A stretch of DNA of 64,000 nt, from the NCBI GenBank assembly GCA_029717555.1, contig JAMDHS010000053.1, positions 62,001 to 126,000 on the forward strand, in the 5' to 3' direction. Below are positions 1-10,559 of the stretch, piece after piece; position 1 is the stretch's first letter, and each line of letters begins with the position of its first letter. The translations under genes and the position numbers were made by a program. The stretch comes from Peribolospora baueri. Its lineage: Eukaryota; Basidiomycota; Peribolosporomycetes; Peribolosporales; Peribolosporaceae. The notes beneath the pieces were generated by a model that searched no databases, had not been told where the DNA came from, and saw only the letters and a list, made by a program, of their open reading frames with translations.

Positions 1-350
1 TTGGTCGGCAGCGAGTGAAAAGCGCGCTTAATCTCCCTCCTGTCGGGCGTCCCGCGTTGAAAGGAGCTCGCGGACAACTTACAAACGCCCTGGACAACGT
101 TGAAATCGGCAGGGTTCAGACTAGAAGTCAACCATTTGACCCGAACATGACCGGGCGCCAGCTCAGGGAGGTCAAACGTGTGCCCTCGCAGGACTTTGGT
201 CGGGTCGCCGAAATCCTCGTAGACGATCGCGCGCGCGCGTTGGTGTAGCGGTGGGACGGTCATGAAGGTCCTCGCGAGCCGCAGAGCAGCGCTCCCCCCA
301 TGGAGAGGAGCGCCGTTGCGAAGGGGGGACGAGAGAGCTGCTCGCAGCAT
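1..350 (-). CDS. ETR1: Mitochondrial trans-2-enoyl-CoA/ACP reductase, first exon (partial)
   Basis: First exon (350 down to about 83) of a gene that leaves the window on the left. The ATG at 350 opens a basic, hydroxyl-rich leader without acidic residues (starts MLRAALSSPLRNG), typical of mitochondrial import. It is followed by AIVYEDFGDPTKVL and LNPADFNVVQG, the start of the MECR/ETR1 branch of the quinone-oxidoreductase-like MDR family. Family members carry out the NADPH-dependent last step of mitochondrial type II fatty acid synthesis, supplying octanoate for lipoate. A GTAAGT donor follows at 82-81; the catalytic and Rossmann parts lie outside the window. It is divergent from the QTRT2 gene. 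The family call rests on about 60 residues after the leader, so it is good but not complete. Confidence 0.8.
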   Translation of the reverse strand, partial: MLRAALSSPLRNGAPLHGGSAALRLARTFMTVPPLHQRARAIVYEDFGDPTKVLRGHTFDLPELAPGHVRVKWLTSSLNPADFNVVQGVCKLSASSFQRGTPDRREIKRAFHSLPT

Positions 351-831
351 GGTTCGGGTCGGTCGTCGTCGGTAGCGTCTTTTGATACCGATCGAACGGC
401 AAGATTTGACGTCCTGAATGACGCCGCTTTAAAAAACTGTGCTGACTAAGCAGGAAGAATGGCTGCTGCCTCTGAACCTGCTCTGTATTCGAACAAGGCG
501 AGCAAGGTGTCCATCTTTTCTTAATGCCTGGAAGGACTTGCTTAGCCTACGCAAAGCCGGGCCAGTCCTGTCATCGTCACTCACTCACGGTGGGGAGTGG
601 GCGAGGAAGGCTGCCCGTCATGGGCACCACTGGACACACCACTGCTGCGGCTTCCGCCCGCTTCTTCTTGGCGGCCAATCTGGGAGTGCTTCTGCACCAC
701 GATACACCTCGTAACGAGCCTGGGACGGGCTGGGCTCCTCTGCTCGCAAGCTTACCCTTTTTCTATGCTCGCGCCTTTCATCTCCACAACTTGCGGTCAA
801 TCTGTCTCTCAAAAGATCACTCCTAGCGCCA
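351..831. promoter_or_regulatory. Divergent intergenic region ETR1/QTRT2
   Basis: About 480 bases between two divergent start codons. The ORFs here overlap one another in several frames and show no family motif. It must hold both promoters, but I see no clear TATA box or recognisable operator. Confidence 0.4.
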
Positions 832-2947
832 ATGAGCGCAACCTTCCGTCAGCCTCCGTACGCCCACGCAGGCCCCAGTGCCTCCTCTCTGGATTTCCGT
901 CTTCTGGCCCCTTCTCCGGGCTCAGGAGCCGCTCAAGCGCCCAGAGCCGGAGAGCTTCGTATACTTCTAATGCCCAATGGAAGTTTTGTTCATGAAAATG
1001 ATGTAGCCGATGGAGCGAATACGCTTGCCGAGGAGACCGTCATCAAGACGCCGGGGCTTGTGGCGTCGACCAGGAGAGGGACGGTTCCCCATCTGACGAG
1101 GGACAATCTGGACAAGTTCCCGTCGCCCGAGGCGGTGTTCTTGCCGATGGAGCATTTGTGAGGATTGGATTCGTATATCTTTCGGAGTTGACATGACTCT
1201 CGGCACTCAGCGCTTCTTACTTATGCCTGACTCTCCTGGGACCCAGTCTAGACCCTCTTCCTCAGCCTCCACCTTCCACATCCTGGCCGCACGGTATCCA
1301 TTCCTTCCTCGGGTTCCAAGGATTCGAAGGCGACCCTGACGTGCCCAACCGGCCTCGAAAGGTGGTCTGTATGGGCTTACGAGATCCTGCGGACGGGACG
1401 GACCTGCCATACAACACCGACGCCTGGGTCACCGTCAGGACGGGCAGGGGATATCGCAAGGTCTCTTCCTCAGTGTACTACTCCTACCTTTCCGCTTACT
1501 CCCCAGACATCATTATCGCTTTTGCGGATGATCCGACCGTAACAAATCCGCCGCCTGGCGCAAAGCGCGTTGAGAAGAGCATTGTGAGGAGCTTGAAATG
1601 GCTCGAGGAAGGCATTCGGGCGAGAGATCGAGTGAGTCGGTCAATGAATGGGCTGGTCACATGAATGAAGGGAGAGAGCCACGAGCTTACGATTTTGAAA
1701 CGAAACCCTTGAAGATGCCGTCGAGGCCACACATCTTTGCCCAACTCATCGGCTCCAATTCCGTCGAACACCGAGAATCGTTCGCCCAATCGCTTCTCGA
1801 GCGCGTGTCCAATGGGCCGGCTAACGTTTGCGGTGACGAGCATTCAGCTTCGACCTCGGCGATGGGGAGTCTCGACGATGATGTGGCCGGATATGCACTT
1901 CCTCTGACCTTCCTGCGGCGATACACAGGCGTGGCCGTCCCCCGATCATCGCAAAGCGCCGTCGATGATCAGCGAAACGTTGCTGCCTCCCATCAACATC
2001 CCATGACTACCCTTCTGCTCTCATCCCTACGACGCCTCCCTCCCTCCAAGCCCCGCCTCGCGCAAGCAGCGCGCGGCCCGCACGAGATGCTGCGACTCAT
2101 CTCCACCGTGGGCGTGGACCTGTTCGACGCCTCTTGGGCGATCGAATGTGCGGATATCGGTTTTGCGCTCGACTTTGAGTTTTTTGAGGAAGATGAGCAG
2201 GAAGTGCGTTTGGTGGAGAGCAAATCAAAAGGGAAGGAGCTGGAAGCCGCAACAGGAAGGCCACTAATGCGTCAGGGCGCGGACGGGCGGGAGAGGAAGG
2301 ATATCGGACACAACCTTTATGACCAGATCCACAAAGAGGCCTTCGTTCCCATCCTTTCCTCTTCCCCGATCGCCACTTCGGTCACCACCCCCCGCCGCCG
2401 CTGTGAATGCCTAGCCTGCTCCCCGCGCCCGCCCACCTTCTTCTACCTCCCGCCCACGGAAGGCCACCCTCCCAACGCTGATCCGGCACCATACACACGC
2501 GCATACATCCACCACCTTCTTGCCTCACACGAGATGCTTGGCCACACTCTTCTCGCTGCGCATAACCTGTGCGTCGTGCAGAGTTTCCTCGACGACGTGA
2601 GGAAGGCCATTCTCCGCGACAGTGGAGTCATCGCGGACGGGGAGGAGCCAGCGGAGGAGCGCCTGTCGAAGAGTGCGAAGAGGGGCTTTAAGGAACTCAA
2701 GCAAAGCTTCCTGGAGCGATATGACGAGCAAGGCGCAGGGGAGGAGGAAGCTCGGAAGCTTATGAGGGCGGTGTATAAGGCCAGGGGAAAAGGCAGGGAA
2801 ATTGCGCGGTTCCCTGATATCGGCGTCGCGCTCGCCGCCGGGACTGACGGTGGTGGCGATGCAGCGACATCTGTCATTGCTACCGTCGGCGCTACTCCCA
2901 GAGAAGGGGAGGTCGCCGATGAGGCCAGTGAATGTGCGAAGGGATGA
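832..2947 (+). CDS. QTRT2: Queuine tRNA-ribosyltransferase accessory subunit 2 (QTRT2-like)
   Basis: Three exons, 832-1157, 1247-1631 and 1715-2947, give 647 residues in frame. It is the non-catalytic partner of the eukaryotic tRNA-guanine transglycosylase, which exchanges guanine for queuine at position 34 of GUN-anticodon tRNAs. Visible family marks are TPGLVASTRRGTVPHLTRDNL near the start, the IFAQLIGS segment after the second intron, GVDLFDASWAIE in the barrel, and the zinc site CECLAC followed by YTRAYIHHLLASHEMLGH. The last ends with the histidine that completes the CxCxxC...H zinc ligand set. The barrel contains a poorly conserved stretch around residues 400-430. Queuosine salvage is absent from baker's yeast but is known from other fungi. 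The start is the first ATG in frame with the conserved N-terminal strand. The gene lies 248 bases upstream of LTN1 on the same strand. Confidence 0.88.
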
Positions 2948-3195
2948 TGCATAAATACTTCTGCTTCGCGACCGTTGCTTTCCTGCCTCATATGTGTATC
3001 TTTCTGCGCGCATAGTCCCATCGCACCCATTCTGTCTGTACTTCCAGTCTCTGTGGACGTCGCAGACGGTCGAACCTGGCTCAAGTATGACACGAAGGGT
3101 CACGTGCTGATCGATCACTTTCGCTTCAACTGCTGTTCCGTTCTTCTCTTCTGCAGCCTCCTTACCTTGCCATTGATATCTCGCCACAACCCAAC

Positions 3196-6100
3196 ATGGG
3201 TCACAAAGCAAAGGGCAAGTCGTCGGCCACGAGCGGAACGCGCAAGAAGCATGCTCGACGCTTGGCCGGTACCGATGGCGACGAGCATGGCACTCCGCCC
3301 CCGCCGGCACCGGGAGGACGCAAGCTAAATAGGAAAGAGCGCAAGGACAAGCGGAAGGGAAAGGTCAAGGGCGTTTACGTTCCTCCGCCGAAACCTCCTC
3401 AGCCACCTCCGGATCCCTTGGACAGTCGAGGTATAGCGTCTATGCTACCACCGGAGCTTACTGTGTTGTTGCGAAAACTGGGAAAGAAGGACGTCGTGAC
3501 GAGGCAGAGGGCCTTGGAGGAGCTCTTGGCGTGGATCAAAGACCCGCGCGGGGATGGAGAGGAGGAGGAGAGGGAGGCAGCACTGATGCTCATGCTTCCT
3601 GTATGGGTGGGTGCACAGCAGTACTATCTGATTATGCTGGACGAGCTCGACTGACCTTTCAACGCCTTGCAGGCGCACCACTACCCACGTCTCTCTGCCC
3701 ACTCGTCCCGTCGACTGCGCTACCTTTCCACCCTCATTCATGACCACCTCCTCCGCAACCACTCCGTTCGATCAGAGCTTCTCGGCTCTCCCGAAGTTGT
3801 CGAGGCCATCCTGGGCTCGTGGGCGGTCAGTGTTTACGACGTGGACCGTATGACTGCCGAGGTGGCCAAGACGGGCTGGCGGACGTTCGTGGAATGGAGC
3901 GAGCCGGCGCGGGAAACGCAAGTGAATGAAGGGCTGGAAGACATTGTGGAAGAGGTGCACGAGCGCTTGTCGTCGTCTCCAGGACCGCTCTCTTCTGAGA
4001 CCATTTCACCTGCGCCTAGCACCCCTGGAACACCTCTTCGCATGCCGACTGCCCCATCCACGTCGGCACATTCGTCAGAGTCCAAGCTTCTCCTCACATC
4101 CGATCATCTCTCGCTGTTGCTCGACCATTTCAGCTACCTCATTCTCAGTCCCTCGGTCGCTTTAGAAGCAGGCGGTGAGGCGAAGAGCCGCGATGCTGGA
4201 ACGATGGAGGAGGACGCTGTCGCGCGAAGGGGGCGGTTGGCGGGAGCAGCAATTGGCGCGCTCGACTGGGTCGTCGGTGAGTGGACGGAGAAGAGGGTAA
4301 TCGGCCTATCTTGCGCTTTCATCGATTAATTTTCGTTACCTTTTTTCGTTCATGTAGGCACGCATCCTACCCCACTACCTGTCGAGCGGCTCCTCACGCT
4401 CGTCTCTTCACCTATCCTGTGGACAGCCGTCTCTAGCCATCCTGGAGCGCTCGGCGAGTCTGCTCCCCACGCACGGTCACGCGCGTACACCCTCCTTCGC
4501 ACCGTGGTGGAGAAGCTCCCTACCGATGTCGTGCAGCGTGACATGCTCCGAACAGTCTCTAAAGCAGCGCTCAATACGGCAGCATGGGAGGAGATGGACA
4601 TTGGCGTTAGGAGGACAGCTTGGGATGGCGTGCTCGTCGTGCTCAGGAAGTTTCCGCAGGCGTGGGAGATTGCGAGTGGCGGTCAGGGAGAAGAGGAGAG
4701 CGACGAGTCGGACGAGGAGGATGAGTCGGGGTCGGAGGAGGACTCTTCCCCGCGATCAGCGGCGTACGCGTCCTTCCTGTCTTTCCTTCAGACAGCATGT
4801 GCTTCCTCGCCCGTGCTCTCCTACCCAGTCGTCCTCCTTATCCTCTCCACTATTCCACCTTCGGTTCTCCCGCTCGATCCTCCCTCCCTCTCCGAGCTCT
4901 TCGCATCCTTCTATGCCGCCCTCGACAGCCGCGCTCTGGAGAACGACCCAGTCGGCGCGAAAGCCTGGCTTGCCGCATTCCTGGAATGCGCGGTGTGGAT
5001 GGCCAAGAAGACGAGCAAGGAAGGCGGGCCGACTGGGCCTGAGACAGCCAAGGCAGTCCTTTCGGAGCAGATCGGGCGGGTTTTGCGCGAGCTCGTCGAG
5101 GGGAGGCAAGAGGTCTCGGGCGGAAAAACGGCGCTAAAGGGACGGCGGATTGGTAACGAGAAGCTCGCGCTCGAGGTGGCCGCCACGCTGAGGAAGCTGG
5201 ATGGCAGCGAACTGCTCTCGGTCGCATGGGAGCCTTTTCGAACGGCTCTCTTGACGTTAGCTGTGCCCGCGGTGGAGGACGATTCGCGAAGTCCTGTCGA
5301 GCGACTCGCCGCTCTCCATCGCATCTTCGATGTGCTCGTCGCATTGCGGTCCCCTGCAGGCAACGGAGGGGCACCGTCCGACCACATCCTTGGGCAGATC
5401 GGAACGCTCGTGCGGGATGCAGTGCTTTTAACTGCGTCATCCTTTCCACAGGCCGGCGAGGTTTCGCTCGAGCTGATGTGTCGTGCGCTTCTCGATTTTG
5501 ATGCATGTCTGGCGGAAGGGCCAGACGGTCAAAAGGCGCGCTTGCACTTGGACGAAGTGGCCTTCGAGCGTCTCCCGGCCGCCATCTCTTCTTCGCTTTC
5601 TTCATCAGCCATCGCTTCGTTCCTTCTCGCCTTCCTTTCTCGCCGCGGCGACTCACGACCTATCGACCTGGCGTGGACGTCCGTGCTCGGCGCAATAGCG
5701 TCTCTTCAGGACGGCGAGCGGAGAGTAGAACTGCTAGTGGCCATACTGGCCACCGAAAATGCCGCACTACCAGAGGGGCTGGCCAACGCTCAACTCGACG
5801 ATCTCGCTCTCGACCTGTTGGAGGCCAAGCTAGAGTCTGACGCATTGGACGAACAGACAACGGAACTTCTCAGTCGGTTCTTGATCGATCCTATGCACCT
5901 TATCGGACCTTCTACGGTCGGGGACTTATTCGCTCGTCTGGCCAAGCACATCCGCCGGTGCATCGACTCACTTGTCACCACACAAGCTGCTCCCAATAGC
6001 TTGGTAGGGCCCTTGCGACTAGTACGTCGGATCGCTTCGAAGGGCGAGGACCTCTTCTCGAAGACGGAGGAAGCATCATCGCTGATTCCATCCGTGTTCG

Positions 6101-9100
6101 AGATGGTGCACGTGGTATCCAAGGTAAAGGAGCTCGAATTGAAGAAGAGCGAGACGGCGACAGCGAAAGAGGCGTGGAATGTCATAGTCCGGGGCCAGCG
6201 GGACACAGAGAAGTTGGTCAGGTCGGTGTGCGAGAGGCTGAGAGAGAGGGTGTCCAGTGTTGTGGTTCGAGTCAGGTGAGTGGACAAGATTCTTCCATCC
6301 CTAGCTTGACTAAAGTTGACCTCGAACCGGCTCCTCGTCGTTTCGCTCCCTCAGCCCGGAAGACCTTGTTGCCGCCGCTTTCTCAGCCATACGATCTCTC
6401 GGTTTCGGCCAGTGGACTGACCTCGTCTTGGAGGCTATGCGCCCATCGCCTTCGGCTCTTACTAATGGCCTTGCGATGCTCGTCGAGGCGCCACCGAACT
6501 CAGCTTTGGCGTTACTGGACCCTGTCATCGTGCAGACCGGGGCCGACTCACTGCTAGGCGAGCGAAGGGATGACTACTACGACTTCCGAGGCTTCTCCGC
6601 CTACGCACGACAGGTGTCCGCGCTTGTGGCCCTGCTGTTGGAGGACCGAGTGCTTGCGCGGCGCCATCCTTGGACGCTCCGGCACGTCCTTGCCGTGAGC
6701 ATAGCCGCCGAGGACGAGCGAGCACTGCGAGGGTCTGCGCCCTCCGTGTTCTCTTCAAAGGCCGGGCCCGGTGCGTTGGAAGGCGTGCAAAGTAGTTCGG
6801 TCCGGCTGAGCGCCCATATCGTGTCATCGATGGCGGGTGACCTTCCGAGCGACTGGCACGTCGAGATGGTTGCGAGCTTGCGATCGGCGAAGGACGCGTC
6901 TGCAGACGATGAGAAGGATTTGTCCCTGCGAATCATCTTTGTGGAGGCCAAGACGTCGAAGCGGAGCCAGGATGCGAGGCTGTTTAACCGCATCCTCACC
7001 GCAGTCCTTCATTACAGCGCCGCGGGTCCAGCGGACGCAGAGAGGTGGCTGGCGCTCGCTCAGAGCGAGCAAGACTCCGGTGAGGCCTCTCTTCCTTGCC
7101 GCGTTCATTACATAGGATCGTTGCACTAACAAGGTGTGACTGTTTACATTTGTGTAGCCCCGGAACTGGCCGAGGCGATCATCCACGCGGTTCAGCCGTT
7201 AGTGTACGAATCCCCACGCTTTGACCGTCTCCGGAACGAGCTGGCCTCTCGTCTGTCCGGCGTTCCCTCTGCCAAAGCCTCCACCGACGGACTGCGCTTA
7301 CTCCGTCTTCTCCTCGCCTCGGCGCCGCCTCTCGACTCTACGGTCATCTTCCTCCCGCAGCAGCGGTCCATCTTCCTCCTTCAGGCACTCCAACGCTGGG
7401 TCGCGAGCGACGACGAGTTTGTTGACGAGATCAATTCGCGTCTGGCCGAGCTTGGAGTCCATCTCGGCCCCATCATTCAGGACTTGTCGGGATCCCATTG
7501 GGATTTCCTGTTTGACCTCATTGAGACAAACCTCGAGGTGGGTGATGTGGCTTTCAGACATGTTTGCGCGTGGAGTCGATTCTGACTTGATGTTTTCTGT
7601 TCGGCGTAGATTTCTTCCGTTGACGATCTCAGCACGTTAGACGGCCTCTGGCATACGCTACGCCTAGTAGACAGCGTGAAGATGCTGGCAGAGTCGAACG
7701 AGACGATCCAAGGGTACTGGCGTGACCGGCGGCAAGGAATCCTGGAGCTCGTCCGAAATCTTTTCCTTGCCCAGGATGGCACGACGCAGAGCTCAGAACC
7801 TCAGAGGATGTGTGGGCAGTTGATCGTCGAGCTCGTGCGGGACATGCCGGCATCATCGCTCGGGTTCGATGAGCACTTTGCTCCGGTACGTCCAGTTCCA
7901 TTCTATCGCGGCCGTGCCGCCGATAGATACTGACGCAAATGCATGTTCCTGTTTTGGCAGCTGTGCGCCCTTCTCACCGGTCCGGAAAACGAGATTCAGA
8001 CGGTGTCGTACCGCCTTCTCAGCACGCTCGTCAAGAAACGTACCGAAGACCTGGTCGTCGAGGCGGCCATGGAACCATCCAAACTCGTTGCGCCTGCGGA
8101 GACTGCCGAGGCGGGCGAGGCGGTCGAGTCGCCCATGCCTGCCTTGGTGATCGAGCTGCCGGCAGCTTTGGTCGCCGTCCTGGACTCGTCCTTGGAGGTG
8201 GACATGGAGCGAGTGGAGGAGGAAAAAGATTTTCGGCTGGTGAGTGCTTTTTTAGCCGCCCAGCAGAGCTCTGACGTGTCACCGCTGACGTCGTGTCGAC
8301 CGTGGACCGGGGACGTAGGTCGTGTTCGGCCGTCTGCTCGCGTGGCTTCTTGCCCTGGACCACTTTGAGCAAGCGTCTCTGAAGCTGAAAGCGAGCTACA
8401 TCGAGCAGCTGGAGAGGCTTGGTCTGGTATGGTCGTCACTGCTTCCGCTCGTTTTCACGCTGCTAGGCGTTACCGAGCACCCTAAGCCGTTCGATCCGAG
8501 TCGGTGGGCCATCGACGAGGTATACGTTGATGGTGAGTACCCGGCCGGGGCTTTTCTTTGTGTGCAGGAACTAAGCGACGGCTTTTCTCGGCAGACCTAA
8601 CGTCGGACGACGTCCGGTCGTTGCAAGTGCTGGCGGCGCACGTCTACTACCGGTCGCTGGCGCACGTGCCATCGTTGATCCGGTCGTGGTGGTCGGATTG
8701 CAAGAACCGACAGCTATCGATGGCGGTGACGTCTTTCACGGCAAAGCATTGCTCGCCACTCATCTCGGATCGGGAGCTGTCACACCTGCGGGAGCCGGAG
8801 GCGCTGTCGGAGTTGCAAAACGAGAGCATGTCGATCAAGGTGCTGACGGGGACGAACGAGGTGACGGCTAGCTATACGGTGGACGAGCAGCCGATGGAGA
8901 TTAGCGTCAAGCTGCCTTCGGACTTTCCCTTGCATGGTGTGGAGGTGAGGGACCTTAGGAGGGTGGGCGTGAGCGAGGCGCAGTGGAGGAGCTGGCTGTT
9001 GGGCGTGCAGCAGGTGATCACGTCGAGGGTACGTACGTCGGCTGTGTTTGCGGCCATCGCTGTGTAGTCAGTTCTGACGCCCTCATCGCCCGTGGCACGC

Positions 9101-9616
9101 AAAACCACAGAACGGACTGATCCTGGACGCGCTGATGCTGTTCAAGAAGAACGCAGAGGCAAAGTTTGAGGGGCTGAGCGAGTGCGCGATCTGTTATGCG
9201 GTGATCGGGATGATGGATCGGAGCTTGCCGACGAAGCCGTGCAAGACATGCAAGAAGTGAGCCCGAATCGCTCTGTGCTGCGATGTGCCGTGCAGGAGCG
9301 AGTGGAAGGAGACGGGCGTGCGGTGACGCTGACATGATGGCCGACTGTCTATCTTATCTGTTCTCGCACAGCCGCTTCCATCCGGGATGTCTTCTCAAGT
9401 GGTTTTCGACGAGCAGCTCGGTGAGTGTCGTCTCGTCTCGTCGACGATCTCGCGTTGCCGACTCGGCCTCTGACCGCCCCTTTTCCTCGCTTGGTCTTGT
9501 CTTGTCTTGTCTTGTCTCGTCTCATCTCTTCCCGTCTCGTCATTGTTGTCTTGCCCGCCCTCGTCCGTACACGCACTCTTTAGGCCACTTGTCCGCTCTG
9601 TCGCAGCTCGTTCTGA
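3196..9616 (+). CDS. LTN1: E3 ubiquitin-protein ligase listerin
   Basis: Twelve exons: 3196-3600, 3673-4276, 4358-6275, 6355-7079, 7158-7537, 7610-7885, 7961-8239, 8319-8532, 8595-9028, 9111-9256, 9372-9420 and 9584-9616. They give 1820 residues, close to the usual 1500-1800. Listerin ubiquitinates nascent chains stuck on 60S subunits in the ribosome quality control complex. The N-terminus has the basic leader and LPPELTVLLRKLGKKDV segment of the family. The middle is a long HEAT-like helical array with one acidic linker near residue 410. The C-terminus is a RING: CAIC, CKTC, FHPGC and CPLC, with LLKWF between the last two pairs, and the protein ends five residues after the last cysteine. The last intron (9421-9583) carries a GTCTT pentamer repeat. 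The match of both ends to the family makes the call strong. Confidence 0.93.
9496..9541. repeat. GTCTT/GTCTC pentamer repeat in the last LTN1 intron
   Basis: The pentamer CTTGT/CTCGT is repeated about eight times with slight decay, inside the intron that separates the last two RING exons. It makes the polypyrimidine part of the intron unusually long. No coding role is seen. Confidence 0.8.
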
Positions 9617-10211
9617 GCGGCGTCTAACTTATCGTCCGTAGCATGAAATGGCGGAGCGACGTATCTACGAACGTACCACCTGTCTGTCTTCTGGTCGTGC
9701 ATGCGATGCATTGCTGGACGGCGAGGGGTGACGGTGCACCACCACCTTAGGCTTGCTTGGCACGGCTCGGCTCGGCTCGTGTAGGGTGTCTGGCCTTCCG
9801 ACCAACCGAACAGCCGAGCCGGGTGAAGCAAGCAAGCGGCTACAGAAGGGAAGGAGCATCGACGAGGAGATGATCGGGCGTGGGCGTGTGCAGTCGGCGC
9901 TTGCTTGGAATGGCGCATGCTGTGTCTGGTCTGGTTTGGTCTGGTCTGGTCTGGGCGGCGGTGTCGACGTCCATGCTCATGTTTATGTCTGTCTGTCTAT
10001 GTCCATCGGCAGCTGGTTCGAATGGAAAAAAGACAAAGATGCGTGCCGAGGCTGAGAAAAGAACGAGAACAAGAGAGGGGAATAACAACGAGGATAATGA
10101 GGGCGGCAGCAAAAACGAATTCCATCATGGGTCCGGCTTCTGTCTTTCGCTTGCCGGCCGGCGATCGGACGTTGCACTATCCTTGGCACCGACGTAGCAC
10201 ACACTGACGAC

Positions 10212-10245
<34 letters not shown>

Positions 10246-10559
10246 GCGACGACGTGGACGACGACAACGACCACTACCACTACCACTACCACCACCACCA
10301 CCACCACCACCACCTCGCTCCGGCGCCCAGCCCATCGCCCACGCTTCACCGCCGCACCGGTCCCAGCTCCACAGACGCTCCTTCCCTTCTCATCAACCGC
10401 TCTCCTCTCCTCGCCCGTCCTCGCGCGCCGACATCGTCGACCCCCTCCCGCGTAGCCTGTCCTCGTACCGGCTCGACAAGACCTCCCCATCGAGCACGGC
10501 TTGGCTTTTCCCCGACCGCCGCTCGGCGGCCGGTCAGGCGGACGATCCTTCTCGCCACC
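9617..10559. other. Intergenic region with several short tandem repeats upstream of the ferric-reductase-like gene
   Basis: About 940 bases without a supported gene. It holds GGTCT/GGTTT pentamers near 9927-9955, a CGGCT pair near 9768, and the GAC and CAC trinucleotide tracts annotated separately. The last 250 bases before the ATG at 10560 are strongly C/T-rich on the plus strand, as expected for a leader. The open frame running through the tracts has no ATG before 10560. Confidence 0.6.
10205..10315. repeat. Trinucleotide microsatellites (GAC)n and (CAC)n
   Basis: A run of GAC/GGC triplets (about 10205-10263) is followed by ACTACC and then CAC/ACC triplets (about 10268-10313). In the frame of the downstream reductase the second tract would read as polyhistidine, but no in-frame ATG precedes it, so it is most likely leader or promoter DNA. 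Such tracts are expected to vary in length between strains. Confidence 0.85.

Noticed and set aside
4526-5656. Long frames on both strands inside LTN1
   Set aside because: Arginine/serine-rich shadow frames of a GC-rich coding exon; no family motifs and no start context.
10254-10559. In-frame polyhistidine N-terminal extension of the ferric-reductase-like protein
   Set aside because: Attractive for a metalloreductase, but the open stretch begins at a GTG and there is no ATG in frame before 10560, which has a near-ideal start context.
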